Below the pieces are notes generated by a model. That model searched no databases, had not been told where the DNA came from, and worked only from the letters and a program-made list of their open reading frames with translations. From positions 2,389,619 through 2,453,618 of the forward strand of contig NZ_AP018689.1 of the NCBI RefSeq assembly GCF_002157735.2: a DNA stretch of 64,000 bases, written 5' to 3'. This document shows positions 24,959 to 37,394 of this stretch, in pieces; within the stretch, counting starts at the first letter, position 1; every line of letters starts with the position of its first letter. This DNA is from Vibrio aphrogenes (lineage in GTDB: Bacteria > Pseudomonadota > Gammaproteobacteria > Enterobacterales > Vibrionaceae). The position numbers were made by a program, and so were the translations under genes.

Positions 24959-25928
24959 GCAACACGCTCATGCCTACTCGTAATCCCTCGATAGGATGAG
25001 TAGGACGAGCTTCGACTTCAAAGGTACGCATATCAAAGCCTTGATTGGCATCTGTGGTACGCCACGTAGCAAAATCACCCATCACCGCAACATGTGACAC
25101 GACAAAGGTATATTGCTCTTCTCCCAGAGCGGGAATTCGAACCTGCAATTTTGCACCTTGTTTAAACTGTTGTAGCTTATCTTCACGCACATGGAACACG
25201 GCCCAGGCATCATTCATATCTAAAATCGTCACCACAGGGAACCCTTGTGGAGCCAGCTCTCCGGAACGCAATAAGATATCGCTGACTTCACCCGCATGCC
25301 AACTGGCGATTTGTGTATCGGCCACATAAGCTTCAACTTCCGCTACCGCACCTGCCGCTTGTTTTTCTTGTTGCTGAGCAGCACGTTTGGTTTCATCACG
25401 AGCACCTTCTTGCGCCATTTGGTACATTTGATACGCCGCTCGTTCTGTATATTTTGAAGCCTGCCATTGAGTATAAGCTTCATCGCGTTTTTGCTCGGCA
25501 ACCACCCCGTCTTGATACAGGTTTTGTACTCGTTGATAGGTTTTTTCCATTAAGCTTGCGGCGGCTTTTGCTTTACGCCACTGATCTTGTGCTGCCGCAA
25601 TCTCTTGGTTTCGAGCGCCTTTTTCAGCTTGCTCGGCTATGGCTCCCGCCGCCCCTTGCGCCGCTTTGGCTTGAGCGAGTTTTGCTTCTATTTCAGGACT
25701 TAATAAGGTGAAAATTTTCTGACCGGCAACCACTTGATCACCTTTTTTCACTAACACTTGATCAATCCGGCCTGGAACTTTAGATGAAATCAAATATTGC
25801 TGCGCTTCAATTTGACCTTGAAAACGTTCCGCTTGAGGTTGGTAAGCACGCCAAAACGTATAGCTGAGCCAAATCACTACAAATGCGACAATAATGGCGA
25901 ATATAATGGATTTACGAGAACGCATCAT
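24945..25928 (-). CDS. HlyD-family periplasmic adaptor (membrane fusion protein)
   Basis: A 327-residue adaptor linking the inner-membrane transporter to the outer-membrane channel. It has an N-terminal anchor (SIIFAIIVAFVVIWLSYTFW, about 6-25), a lipoyl/barrel-sandwich half ISSKVPGRIDQVLVKKGDQVVAGQ, a long alanine/glutamine-rich coiled coil (about 80-200), the second half WHAGEVSDILLRSGELAPQG and a beta-barrel ending RPTHPIEGLRVGMSV. It overlaps TolC-like and permease genes on both sides. Substrate unknown; drugs, lipids or peptides are all possible. Confidence 0.88.
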   Translation of the reverse strand: MMRSRKSIIFAIIVAFVVIWLSYTFWRAYQPQAERFQGQIEAQQYLISSKVPGRIDQVLVKKGDQVVAGQKIFTLLSPEIEAKLAQAKAAQGAAGAIAEQAEKGARNQEIAAAQDQWRKAKAAASLMEKTYQRVQNLYQDGVVAEQKRDEAYTQWQASKYTERAAYQMYQMAQEGARDETKRAAQQQEKQAAGAVAEVEAYVADTQIASWHAGEVSDILLRSGELAPQGFPVVTILDMNDAWAVFHVREDKLQQFKQGAKLQVRIPALGEEQYTFVVSHVAVMGDFATWRTTDANQGFDMRTFEVEARPTHPIEGLRVGMSVLLDDQ

Positions 25929-27307
25929 TGAACCTCTAGCCCTTGATATTGTTGGTATTGATTAAAACTATCTACTTCACTGCTCACCGCTAATAAACGC
26001 GATAAAGACAACACATATTGATAAGCGGCGGCCGAACGTTGCGTTTTAATGCTGTTTAAATACAACTCCGCATCGACCACATCTAACGAGGTCGCAATGC
26101 CTTGGCTAAACGCCTTTTTCTGTAATTGGATATTCTCTTGCGCCATTGAAATACTTGAGGCTAAACCTTGGTATTCCTCTAAAGCTTGATTAGCTTCTCG
26201 GTAGGTTTTTTCGACTAATAAAGAGAGATCTTGTTTTGCTTGGGCTCGCAAATAGCCAACTTTTTTAATCGCGGTATGCGCCGCCCCAACTTTTTCAGAG
26301 CGCCCCGAATTATCCAAAAGTGGAATGCTCACGCCCACGCCCACTAACCAATCTGGGGTAGTTTTGCCCACCAGCGTATCATCTTGGTAAACGTTATAAT
26401 TACCGTAAACATACACTTCTGGGTAGTATTTCCCTTTCTCAACCTCCACCAATCCATTGGCTTGTTTTTCTTTGGCCGCGAGGATATTTAATCCCGGGTA
26501 ATCTTGTAGTGTTTTATCGAGAAAAGCCTGCATCGGCGGCAAACTTTTATTGATGAATAAGTGGGTTGAAGGCTCCACCAGTGTTGGTGATTTAATCAAA
26601 TGAGTCAGTGCCATTTGGGCAATTTCCACATCGCGTTGTGCCTTTTTGGTATCGACTTTGGCTTTATCATACGCGGTTTCAGCTTGTAGTCGCTGAACTC
26701 TGGCTATCTGCCCTTGTTGCTCCATTTTTATAGCGTGATCAAGATGTTCTTTTAAGCCTTGCTCTACTTCTTGGCGAGTCGTTAACACTTGCTGAGCTAA
26801 TACCACCCCAAAATAGTATTTCGATAAATCTTCAAATTTACCTTGTTGCTTCATGGCTAATAAATACTGAGCTTCTTCTGATTTTGCCTTGGCGATATCT
26901 TGCGCCGCAGAAATTCGCCCTCCAGTAAAGATAGGCCAAATCGCCCGAATAGAACTAGTAAAGACATCCTTTTCCATTAACGTTGAGGTCAGCATGCCAT
27001 CAAAAGCTTGAGTTAATGCACTGGCTCCGAGAGAGGTACTGTCTGCAAGATCGGAAGGAGAAACCGTCACATCATCATCTAATCGTGTGTAATTAGCACT
27101 TAGCGTAAGGCTCGGAAAATTGAGCGCCCCTGTTGCATCTTGCTTATATTGTGCTTGTTCGACACTGGCACGCTCTGCAGCTAAACCATCATTATTGGTC
27201 AGGAGGGATTGCCAAGCTTGATAAAAAGTGACGTCTTGGGCAGAGCTCGAAAAGGAAAATAGCAATAAAACCAAACTGGTACTTGTGGTCAACTTCAACT
27301 TAATCAT
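25925..27307 (-). CDS. TolC-family outer membrane efflux protein
   Basis: A 460-residue outer-membrane factor with a signal peptide (about 1-23, cleavage near SSSAQDV) and the internal duplication of the OEP family: two long helical hairpins around LRAQAKQDLSLLVEKTYREANQALEEYQGL and the matching first half, and strand regions such as PEVYVYGNYNVYQD. It is the first gene of the four-gene export operon and overlaps the HlyD-like gene by 4 bp. A promoter probably lies in 27308-27486, but I cannot point to a convincing one. It differs from housekeeping TolC and is probably dedicated to this transporter. Confidence 0.87.
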   Translation of the reverse strand: MIKLKLTTSTSLVLLLFSFSSSAQDVTFYQAWQSLLTNNDGLAAERASVEQAQYKQDATGALNFPSLTLSANYTRLDDDVTVSPSDLADSTSLGASALTQAFDGMLTSTLMEKDVFTSSIRAIWPIFTGGRISAAQDIAKAKSEEAQYLLAMKQQGKFEDLSKYYFGVVLAQQVLTTRQEVEQGLKEHLDHAIKMEQQGQIARVQRLQAETAYDKAKVDTKKAQRDVEIAQMALTHLIKSPTLVEPSTHLFINKSLPPMQAFLDKTLQDYPGLNILAAKEKQANGLVEVEKGKYYPEVYVYGNYNVYQDDTLVGKTTPDWLVGVGVSIPLLDNSGRSEKVGAAHTAIKKVGYLRAQAKQDLSLLVEKTYREANQALEEYQGLASSISMAQENIQLQKKAFSQGIATSLDVVDAELYLNSIKTQRSAAAYQYVLSLSRLLAVSSEVDSFNQYQQYQGLEVQ

Positions 27308-27486
27308 AATGTTAATCTTATTCCCGAACCCTGTAGCGCAATGGTGTATAGCTTAGGGCTTGTCTGGATAAACTGCAATAGACTGCTCCGATCTGTAGAG
27401 CCAGAAAAACCTTTTGTGGTTATAAAATCTGATTTACAAAAAGCCGATTTATAAAAACGTATATTAAAGACGCATATAAAAACCAT

Positions 27487-27515
27487 AAAAAAAGCGCAGG
27501 CCACGCTGCGCTTTT
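27487..27515 (-). terminator. hemE terminator
   Basis: On the minus strand a 10-bp stem AAAAGCGCAG / CTGCGCTTTT closes a short loop and runs into a T tract, 24 bp after the hemE stop. Confidence 0.85.
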
Positions 27516-27539
27516 AAGATGAGAATTGTTTGCTACCAC

Positions 27540-28607
27540 TTAGCGATGATAAGGCTTAGACAATTCATGGACGGCCTCTACAAATACTCCAGCATTTTCT
27601 GGTGGCACATCTAAGTGAATACCGTGGCCTAAATTGAACACATGACCAGTACCCGCATCACCAAAGCCTTCTAATATTGAGGCAACTTCTTGACGAATAC
27701 GCTCCGGTTGCGCATATAAAATAGAAGGGTCCATGTTGCCTTGTAGCGCCACTTTATCCCCAACACGAGCAACAGCATCTTGAATGTTAATGGTCCAATC
27801 CAGACCCACTGCATCACACCCAGTCGCAGCGATTTTCTCAAGCCACATGCCACCGTTTTTGGTAAATAGTGTCACCGGTACACGGCGGCCGTCATTTTCA
27901 CGAATTAAGCCATCGACAATTTTATGCATGTATTGCAAAGAAAAGTCATGGTAATCGCGCGGAGTTAATACGCCACCCCAAGTATCAAACACCATCACAG
28001 ACTGAGCGCCGGCTTTGATTTGGGCATTTAAGTATTCAATGACGCTGTCGGCTAGTTTATCTAATAAAGCGTGTAGAATTGCTGGCTCAGCGTACATCAT
28101 TTTTTTGATTTTAGTGAAGGCTTTTGAGCTGCCTCCTTCGACCATGTAAGTCGCTAATGTCCAAGGGCTGCCAGAAAAACCAATCAGTGGCACTTCACCT
28201 TGTAAGTCTTTACGAATCTGACGCACCGCATTCATCACGTATTGCAGTTCGCCTTCTGGATCTGGCAGACCGATTTTATCAACATCGGCTTTACAGGTGA
28301 TCGGACGTTCAAATTTCGGCCCTTCGCCAGCTTCAAAATACAACCCTAAGCCCATGGCATCAGGAATGGTCAAAATATCAGAAAACAGAATCGCCGCATC
28401 TAAAGGAAAACGTTTTAATGGCTGTAAAGTGACTTCTGAGGCTAACTCGGCATTTTTACACAACGACATAAAGTCACCCGCAATACTGCGTGTTTGACGA
28501 TATTCTGGTAAGTAACGACCTGCTTGCCGCATCATCCAGACTGGCGTGTAATCTACGGGTTGCTTAAGTAAGGCACGTAGATAGCGATCATTTTTCAATT
28601 CGGTCAT
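27540..28607 (-). CDS. hemE: Uroporphyrinogen decarboxylase
   Basis: HemE removes four carboxylates from uroporphyrinogen III to give coproporphyrinogen III in haem synthesis. The 355-residue protein matches the usual length and carries the N-terminal signature [16 protein letters not shown] (substrate-binding arginines), the catalytic aspartate region [14 protein letters not shown], the [17 protein letters not shown] motif and the C-terminal [15 protein letters not shown]. It has its own terminator. In E. coli hemE follows nudC (nudC-hemE-nfi-yjaG-hupA); here the same genes appear, but an exporter operon lies between hemE and yjaG. Confidence 0.98.
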   Translation of the reverse strand: MTELKNDRYLRALLKQPVDYTPVWMMRQAGRYLPEYRQTRSIAGDFMSLCKNAELASEVTLQPLKRFPLDAAILFSDILTIPDAMGLGLYFEAGEGPKFERPITCKADVDKIGLPDPEGELQYVMNAVRQIRKDLQGEVPLIGFSGSPWTLATYMVEGGSSKAFTKIKKMMYAEPAILHALLDKLADSVIEYLNAQIKAGAQSVMVFDTWGGVLTPRDYHDFSLQYMHKIVDGLIRENDGRRVPVTLFTKNGGMWLEKIAATGCDAVGLDWTINIQDAVARVGDKVALQGNMDPSILYAQPERIRQEVASILEGFGDAGTGHVFNLGHGIHLDVPPENAGVFVEAVHELSKPYHR

Positions 28608-28773
28608 TTTTCTATCCTAAAATTTGAGCTCTTTGCTGGCCATTCTACCATTGCACAGCGCACATTTTGCTAATGGTTTGTAATACAGATCATGTTCTTG
28701 AACATTTAAATCTGTCGATATTTGCGTCAATCACGCTATTTGTTAATACTTTGCTCGCTAGCACAATTATAAC

Positions 28774-28849
28774 GAGCTTGAACACCTGAGGTTCAGCATC
28801 TCATAACGACATCTTACTTACCCCTCCGGCTAACCCGGAGGTTTTTTTT
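28774..28849 (+). ncRNA. Candidate small RNA upstream of hemE (plus strand)
   Basis: Two genes facing left flank an intergenic strip, yet a strong plus-strand terminator sits in it. Just upstream is a small hairpin TGAAC/GTTCA (28779-28795), an unstructured linker (CATCTCATAACGACATCTTACTT) and then the terminator, the usual plan of an Hfq-type small RNA of about 70-75 nt. A TATAAC -10-like hexamer (28768-28773) precedes it, but no good -35 is at the right distance. No ORF is present. The rest of the 240-bp gap (28608-28767) shows nothing else I recognise. Confidence 0.4.
28823..28849 (+). terminator. Orphan plus-strand Rho-independent terminator
   Basis: A GC-rich 7-bp stem CCTCCGG / CCGGAGG with a 5-nt loop is followed by eight Ts. 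On the other strand it has no T tract, so it does not serve nudC, whose stop codon overlaps its tail. Confidence 0.85.
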
Positions 28850-29624
28850 ATCTCTCATCATCACAGATTTCACACTGTAAAGTATGTTCAATTAAAGCGC
28901 GAGCAATGGTTCCTTTTGGTGCGATCGCTGGCACTTCATCGGCACTAAACCAACCCGCTGAAGATAACTCACAATCATCAACACGTATTGAACCACTGTC
29001 ATATTCAGCCACAAATGCCATCATCATACTCGAAGGAAAAGCCCAAGGCTGACTCCCAAAGTAATGGATATTCTTCACCTTAATTCCGGTTTCTTCTTGA
29101 ACCTCACGGGCAACGCACTGCTCAAGTGTTTCCCCTGCCTCAACAAACCCAGCTATCACGGTGTGCATGCCACTTTTATGCCGCGCATGTTGTGCTAACA
29201 AGATGGTATTGTCTCGACGAATGGCCACGATAATACACGGAAAAATACGTGGATAATGTAAGGTTCGACAATCATTACACTGCATTGCCAACTGATTATG
29301 ATTTAAATGATTGCGCCCACCGCAATGAGAACAAAAGCGTTGCGAGCTCGTCATATAGCCATATTGTACTGCACGACTAGCGATCAAAAAGATCGCTTCT
29401 GGCATCGAAAGCATGTCTCGTAACGATGTCATCTCTAGCGGCGCTTCTATCTCAGACGCATTGACCCAGACACAAGCGATCCCATCCACTTGACCGATCA
29501 CCACCGCATGATCAACCGGAAATCCTAACTCTTGAGCCGATCCATAAGGCAAGCTTTTGTCGTGTAAATGTAACGCACTGCCATCAACGATACACCAGTT
29601 TACTTTTTGATCTTTTTTTAACAT
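28848..29624 (-). CDS. nudC: NAD+ diphosphatase / RNA decapping hydrolase NudC
   Basis: NudC hydrolyses NAD(H) and removes NAD caps from RNA 5' ends. The 258-residue protein has a zinc ribbon (C98, C101, C116, C119 in FCSHCGG and QCNDC) and the Nudix box [23 protein letters not shown] with the catalytic glutamates. The downstream [14 protein letters not shown] motif is specific to NudC. Divergent from rsd, as in many gammaproteobacteria. A family B repeat separates it from rsd. Confidence 0.96.
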   Translation of the reverse strand: MLKKDQKVNWCIVDGSALHLHDKSLPYGSAQELGFPVDHAVVIGQVDGIACVWVNASEIEAPLEMTSLRDMLSMPEAIFLIASRAVQYGYMTSSQRFCSHCGGRNHLNHNQLAMQCNDCRTLHYPRIFPCIIVAIRRDNTILLAQHARHKSGMHTVIAGFVEAGETLEQCVAREVQEETGIKVKNIHYFGSQPWAFPSSMMMAFVAEYDSGSIRVDDCELSSAGWFSADEVPAIAPKGTIARALIEHTLQCEICDDER

Positions 29625-29728
29625 AGGATCATCTCATTGCTTGAAGTTGCACCATTTTACTGGCAATCTAATTTCATACCAGTGCTTATCGATTTGCTGT
29701 CTATAATCACTCATATCACTACATGATA

Positions 29729-29994
29729 TATACCCAAGTGACTTCAAGATGCAGAATTCAGAGCTATCATCCAGACCTTTAGACAAGGAAGATTGGAGAA
29801 GGAATGTAGGCACCTTTCAAACCAATCTAACGCAGAATAAAGGTTTGGATGAAGCTCCCAAAGGGCAAGTTAAAACAAGCGTTATGCTGCGTTAAATTGA
29901 ACAGAGATAGAAGCCTATGATCATATTCAATTTGCCTTGCCTAAAGCTTGTTTTATTCTTGCTGAAACTCGCATCTTGAAGTTACTTGGGTATA
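29729..29994. repeat. Dispersed MITE-like repeat, family B (copy 2)
   Basis: About 266 bp, same length and same terminal inverted repeats (TATACCCAAGTGACTTCAAG and a near complement) as copy 1 at 15597-15863, in the same orientation. It fills most of the 449-bp nudC-rsd gap and may separate or disrupt their promoters. Confidence 0.85.
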
Positions 29995-30073
29995 AACTAT
30001 CAAAAGGACCCTCTATTAAAAAATAGAGTGGCTAAACGCTAAAAAATGCGTTAGCTATTATGAGGATACAGCC

Positions 30074-30565
30074 ATGCTAAATAAACTGAAACAGACTCAA
30101 GCACAATTTGGTGGCTCCAGTGAGGTGATTGATCATTGGTTAGATACCCGACAACATCTTATTGTGGAATATTGGAAATTAGCGGCACTCAAACCAACAG
30201 CACATAAAAAAGCCGCCCTAACCAAGCTTCCATCACCACAAGAATTACAAACCTTTTGCCAACAGGTAGTCGACTACATTTCTGAAGGCCACTTTAAAAT
30301 CTATGACATGGTGATGAGCTCATGGCAATCAACTGGCTTTTCTCCAACTGAAGAAATCAATCAGACTTACTTTAAAATCGTTGATACCACCGAACCGCTG
30401 CTCAATTACACTGATAAATATGCGGATGTGGATGCAGAAGACGAACTGGAAGATTTTGATATCGATTTATCGCAAATAGGAGAAGTGCTTGAAGAGCGTT
30501 TTGAATTGGAAGATGAATTGATCCAAATGATCGCAGAAAGCTTGGCGATCCCACCGGGCGCATAA
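30074..30565 (+). CDS. rsd: Regulator of sigma D (anti-sigma-70 factor)
   Basis: Rsd binds sigma-70 region 4 and sequesters it in stationary phase, and in E. coli it also binds HPr and stimulates SpoT. The 163-residue helical protein begins MLNKLKQTQAQFGGSSEVIDHWLDTRQHLIVEYWKLA, the characteristic Rsd/AlgQ start, and contains QELQTFCQQVVDYISEGHFKIYDMV. An AGGAT stretch precedes the ATG. Next to nudC-hemE as in E. coli (rsd-nudC-hemE). The acidic C-terminal part is longer than I expect for the family. Confidence 0.92.
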   Translation: MLNKLKQTQAQFGGSSEVIDHWLDTRQHLIVEYWKLAALKPTAHKKAALTKLPSPQELQTFCQQVVDYISEGHFKIYDMVMSSWQSTGFSPTEEINQTYFKIVDTTEPLLNYTDKYADVDAEDELEDFDIDLSQIGEVLEERFELEDELIQMIAESLAIPPGA

Positions 30566-30633
30566 ACGAGATCCATTCAGCGCCTCGGTTAATGACATTC
30601 ATTCGGCAACCTAGCTCATCGTTGCCGAACCGC

Positions 30634-31476
30634 TTATTTTTGTGGCACCTTTGCCATCATCACTTTTACTTTATGGCTTCGTTGTGCCATCACCACCCCA
30701 CCAATAATCATCACCATCCCAATATAATGGAAGACCGTCAGTTGTTCATTCAACAAAACGCTAGCGAGAATCGCGGTAACCGCAGGCATTAAATTCATAA
30801 AGATGGCCGATTTGTCTGCCCCTAAATGCTCGATTCCCATCATCCAACACCAAGGAGCAATAATTGAAGCTAATAAGCCGGCATACATAATTAAGGGAAT
30901 CGTTTGTGCATTGATCGCTGATTGTTCACTGAAGGCAAACAATGGAAACAGAATAACCACCGCGCAGCACACTTGTACATAAACCGATTGCCAGTTGGAT
31001 ATAGGCATACGCCAACGTTTAATTAATACCACATACAGGGCATAGGCTAGAGTCCCAAATAGCACCAGCACATCACCTCGATTCAAACCATGTGAAAATA
31101 AAACGGCCATATCGCCATGACTTAACATGATCAATAAACCGACAAATGACACTACCGCGCCAACAAAAGCAAAAAGAGTCAGTTTTTGATGCAACAGTGG
31201 AATGCTGAGAAATAAGCCCATTAACGGCACTAAAGAGGTAATTAACGATAAATTGAGGGCAGTGGTACTTAAGCCGGCGTAATAACCTAAAGACTGATTG
31301 AGCACCATGCCAAGTAAGGATAAAAAGGCCAGTTTAGGTAAATAAGGAATAATCAGCTTACGCCTTTTCCAGGTGGGAATAGCTAAAAATGGCGTTAAGA
31401 CAATAAATGCCACCAGCCAGCGATAAAAAGAAATCGCTCCCGGGTCAATGTGAAGTGACCCCTTAAAGTTGGACAT
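30634..31476 (-). pseudogene. EamA/DMT-family permease, 3' part, truncated by IS and given a new start
   Basis: A drug/metabolite transporter-family gene. The open frame of 280 residues has about nine hydrophobic segments (WLVAFIVLTPFLAIP; LAFLSLLGMVLNQSLGYYAGL; IGMVMIIGGVVMAQR) but lacks the first membrane helix. Its first eight residues (MSNFKGSL) are read from the end of an IS3-family element; the permease sequence resumes at IDPGAISFYRW. Deleting the IS and one copy of the 4-bp duplication restores a continuous frame with the N-terminal piece at 32879-32959. The chimeric ATG lies 5 nt after the transposase stop, so it could be translated by coupling. Whether the truncated protein works is unknown. 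Confidence 0.85.
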
Positions 31477-31481
31477 TTCTG

Positions 31482-32327
31482 TTATGCGGCTTCTAAGGCC
31501 TGATTTCGGTATTCTACCGGAGTTAGGCCTTTTAATTTCACCTTAATCCGATCGTTATTGTAATAATCAATATATTCATCAATGCATGCCATAAGTTGCT
31601 CAGCACTGTCAAAGTGGTAACCATGGTACATTTCTGTTTTTAAAAGTGCGAAGAAGTTTTCAGCCACAGCATTATCAAGACAGTTTCCTTTTCTCGACAT
31701 ACTCTGATTTATTCTTTTCTCTTTTAGCTTGTTACGATAATCACGGTGTTGGTATTGCCACCCTTGGTCACTATGTAAAGTTAACGAGGACGCTTGACTT
31801 AACTTACTCGTCGCTTTTTCTAGCATCTCGGTCACGAGATGTAATTTAGGTGAGCTCGCTACAGTATGACTAACGACTTCTTGATTAAATAAATCGATGA
31901 TAGGAGATAAATAGACTTTTTCACCTGCCACTTTAAATTCCGTCACATCGGTCACCCATTTTTCATTTGGTTTCGTCGATTTAAAGTCTCGCTTCAGAAT
32001 ATTCGGGGCAATACGCCCAATCGCACCTTTATAAGAACGATATTTCTTCGGTCTTACGGTCGATTTTAGCCCTAGTTTTGCCATTAAGCGCTGAACCGTT
32101 TTATGATTTAAGTAGATGCCTTCTCTACGTAAAGCATAATGAATGCGTCGATAACCATATCGACCTTTATGCTTATGAAATATTCTTTCAATACTCGCTA
32201 TCTCATTCGCGTAAGGCTCGGGAGTGCTCAACACTTGGCATTGGTAGTAATACACACTCTTGGGCAATCCAATGGATTGCAATAAATGCTGGATTTTGTG
32301 TTGGTGTTTTAGAGCTTGAACAGTCAA
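31482..32327 (-). CDS. IS3-family transposase OrfB (integrase catalytic domain)
   Basis: The DDE catalytic half of the transposase. The 281 residues contain an HTH_21-type N-terminal region (IASIERIFHKHKGRYGYRRIHYALRREG) and the retroviral-integrase-like core: first Asp in WVTDVTEFK, second in LHSDQGWQY, Glu in AVAENFFALLKTE, with the usual SMSRKGNCLDNA motif. All three acidic residues are present. It overlaps orfA by 4 bp and the full enzyme is normally made by -1 frameshifting; an A-rich slippery stretch (AAAGAAAAAGC) is at the junction. The open frame has a putative TTG/ATG start, but the natural product is the fusion. Confidence 0.93.
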   Translation of the reverse strand: MTVQALKHQHKIQHLLQSIGLPKSVYYYQCQVLSTPEPYANEIASIERIFHKHKGRYGYRRIHYALRREGIYLNHKTVQRLMAKLGLKSTVRPKKYRSYKGAIGRIAPNILKRDFKSTKPNEKWVTDVTEFKVAGEKVYLSPIIDLFNQEVVSHTVASSPKLHLVTEMLEKATSKLSQASSLTLHSDQGWQYQHRDYRNKLKEKRINQSMSRKGNCLDNAVAENFFALLKTEMYHGYHFDSAEQLMACIDEYIDYYNNDRIKVKLKGLTPVEYRNQALEAA

Positions 32328-32860
32328 CGCTTTTTCTTTGCTGCTTGACGTTTTAACTTGTCCAGCTCCTCTAACTTTTTTAGAACAGCATTCTCCGCTC
32401 TCAAATAAGCCAGTTCCTCTCTGAGTTCATCAAGTGACATGTCTTCATCAGGTTTAGTCGGACGCTTATTTGATTGAGTTTTCATAGATGGTCTGCCTTT
32501 AGGTCGGGAATGTAAGCCTTGGAATCCCGACTGATTATAAAGCTTTAACCAAACAGAAATAGTCCCGTTAGAAGAAAAATTGAATTCAGCACTCGCTTGG
32601 CTTATAGACCAGTTATTTTCCCACATTGATTTTAATACCGAGAATTTAAAATCTGCGGAGTTTTCATAATCAAGAGGTAAAAATGAAGATGAACCATGGA
32701 TCCTGTAAACAGAAGTCCAATAACGAATTTGGTTCGCAGGAATAGATAACTCTTTTGCAAGAGATGTCGATGATTCGCCATCAAGGCAACGCTGAGCAAT
32801 GCACAGCTTTAATTCTCTGATGTACTTAGACATAAAATAACCCCCAATGTTGGTGTCCAA
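32324..32860 (-). CDS. IS3-family transposase OrfA (helix-turn-helix protein)
   Basis: The DNA-binding half: two helix-turn-helix regions (DGESSTSLAKELSIPANQIRYWTSVYR and WSISQASAEFNFSSNGTISVWLKLYNQ) followed by a leucine-rich C-terminal coiled coil (LDELREELAYLRAENAVLKKLEEL) for multimerisation. The second ATG, at MSKYIREL (about residue 10), is the more usual start. It overlaps orfB in the -1 frame. Length of 178 residues fits the IS150 group. Confidence 0.9.
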   Translation of the reverse strand: MDTNIGGYFMSKYIRELKLCIAQRCLDGESSTSLAKELSIPANQIRYWTSVYRIHGSSSFLPLDYENSADFKFSVLKSMWENNWSISQASAEFNFSSNGTISVWLKLYNQSGFQGLHSRPKGRPSMKTQSNKRPTKPDEDMSLDELREELAYLRAENAVLKKLEELDKLKRQAAKKKR

Positions 32861-32878
32861 CTATTGGGGGTCAGTTCA

Positions 32879-32959
32879 AATGACGGTCGAAGCCATTTTA
32901 TTAATGATGGCATTTCCTGCCCAAATAAATACCGTAATCAGAGGAAAAAAATAAAGCAT
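32879..32959 (-). pseudogene. EamA/DMT-family permease, 5' remnant
   Basis: 27 codons from an ATG at 32957-32959, reading MLYFFPLITVFIWAGNAIIN and continuing KMASTVI up to the IS edge. FIWAGNA is the typical first-helix motif of EamA permeases. The frame joins that of 30634-31450 when the IS and one AATG copy are removed (MASTVI+DPGAISF). Confidence 0.85.
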
Positions 32960-33051
32960 AGCAAAAACTTAGCAACAACTCGTGGATAATGCGCAGCAGT
33001 ATACGCTTTCTATAAGCAATGGCTATGCTTGCTCAACCTGAATCAACAATT

Positions 33052-33077
33052 AAAAAAGGCACCCGAAGGTGCCTTTT
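33052..33077 (-). terminator. rpoBC operon terminator
   Basis: On the minus strand a 10-bp stem AAAAGGCACC / GGTGCCTTTT with the stable loop TTCG runs into six Ts, 27 bp after the rpoC stop. Confidence 0.92.
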
Positions 33078-33103
33078 GTCTATTCTAGTGAATCTCGTGA
33101 GAA

Positions 33104-37303
<4,200 letters not shown>

Positions 37304-37394
37304 AATCAGCTCCTGTAAGGAGTTAAGAGACGCCCAAACATTGAACGCCTCTTTTCTACCGGGTTAATCCGAGCCCACTTACTAATGTTCGTAG

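Larger units (their letters stand above)
31451..32878 (-). mobile_element. IS3-family insertion sequence, IS150-like organisation (1428 bp)
   Basis: Imperfect terminal inverted repeats start TGAAGTGACCCC at the left and TGAACTGACCCCC (reverse complement) at the right and run on through GTTGGACA. It is flanked by AATG direct repeats (31447-31450 and 32879-32882). It encodes two overlapping frames, orfA and orfB, transcribed leftward. The insertion splits an EamA permease gene. Element ends, frames and target duplication are intact, so it looks recent and possibly active. Confidence 0.93.
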
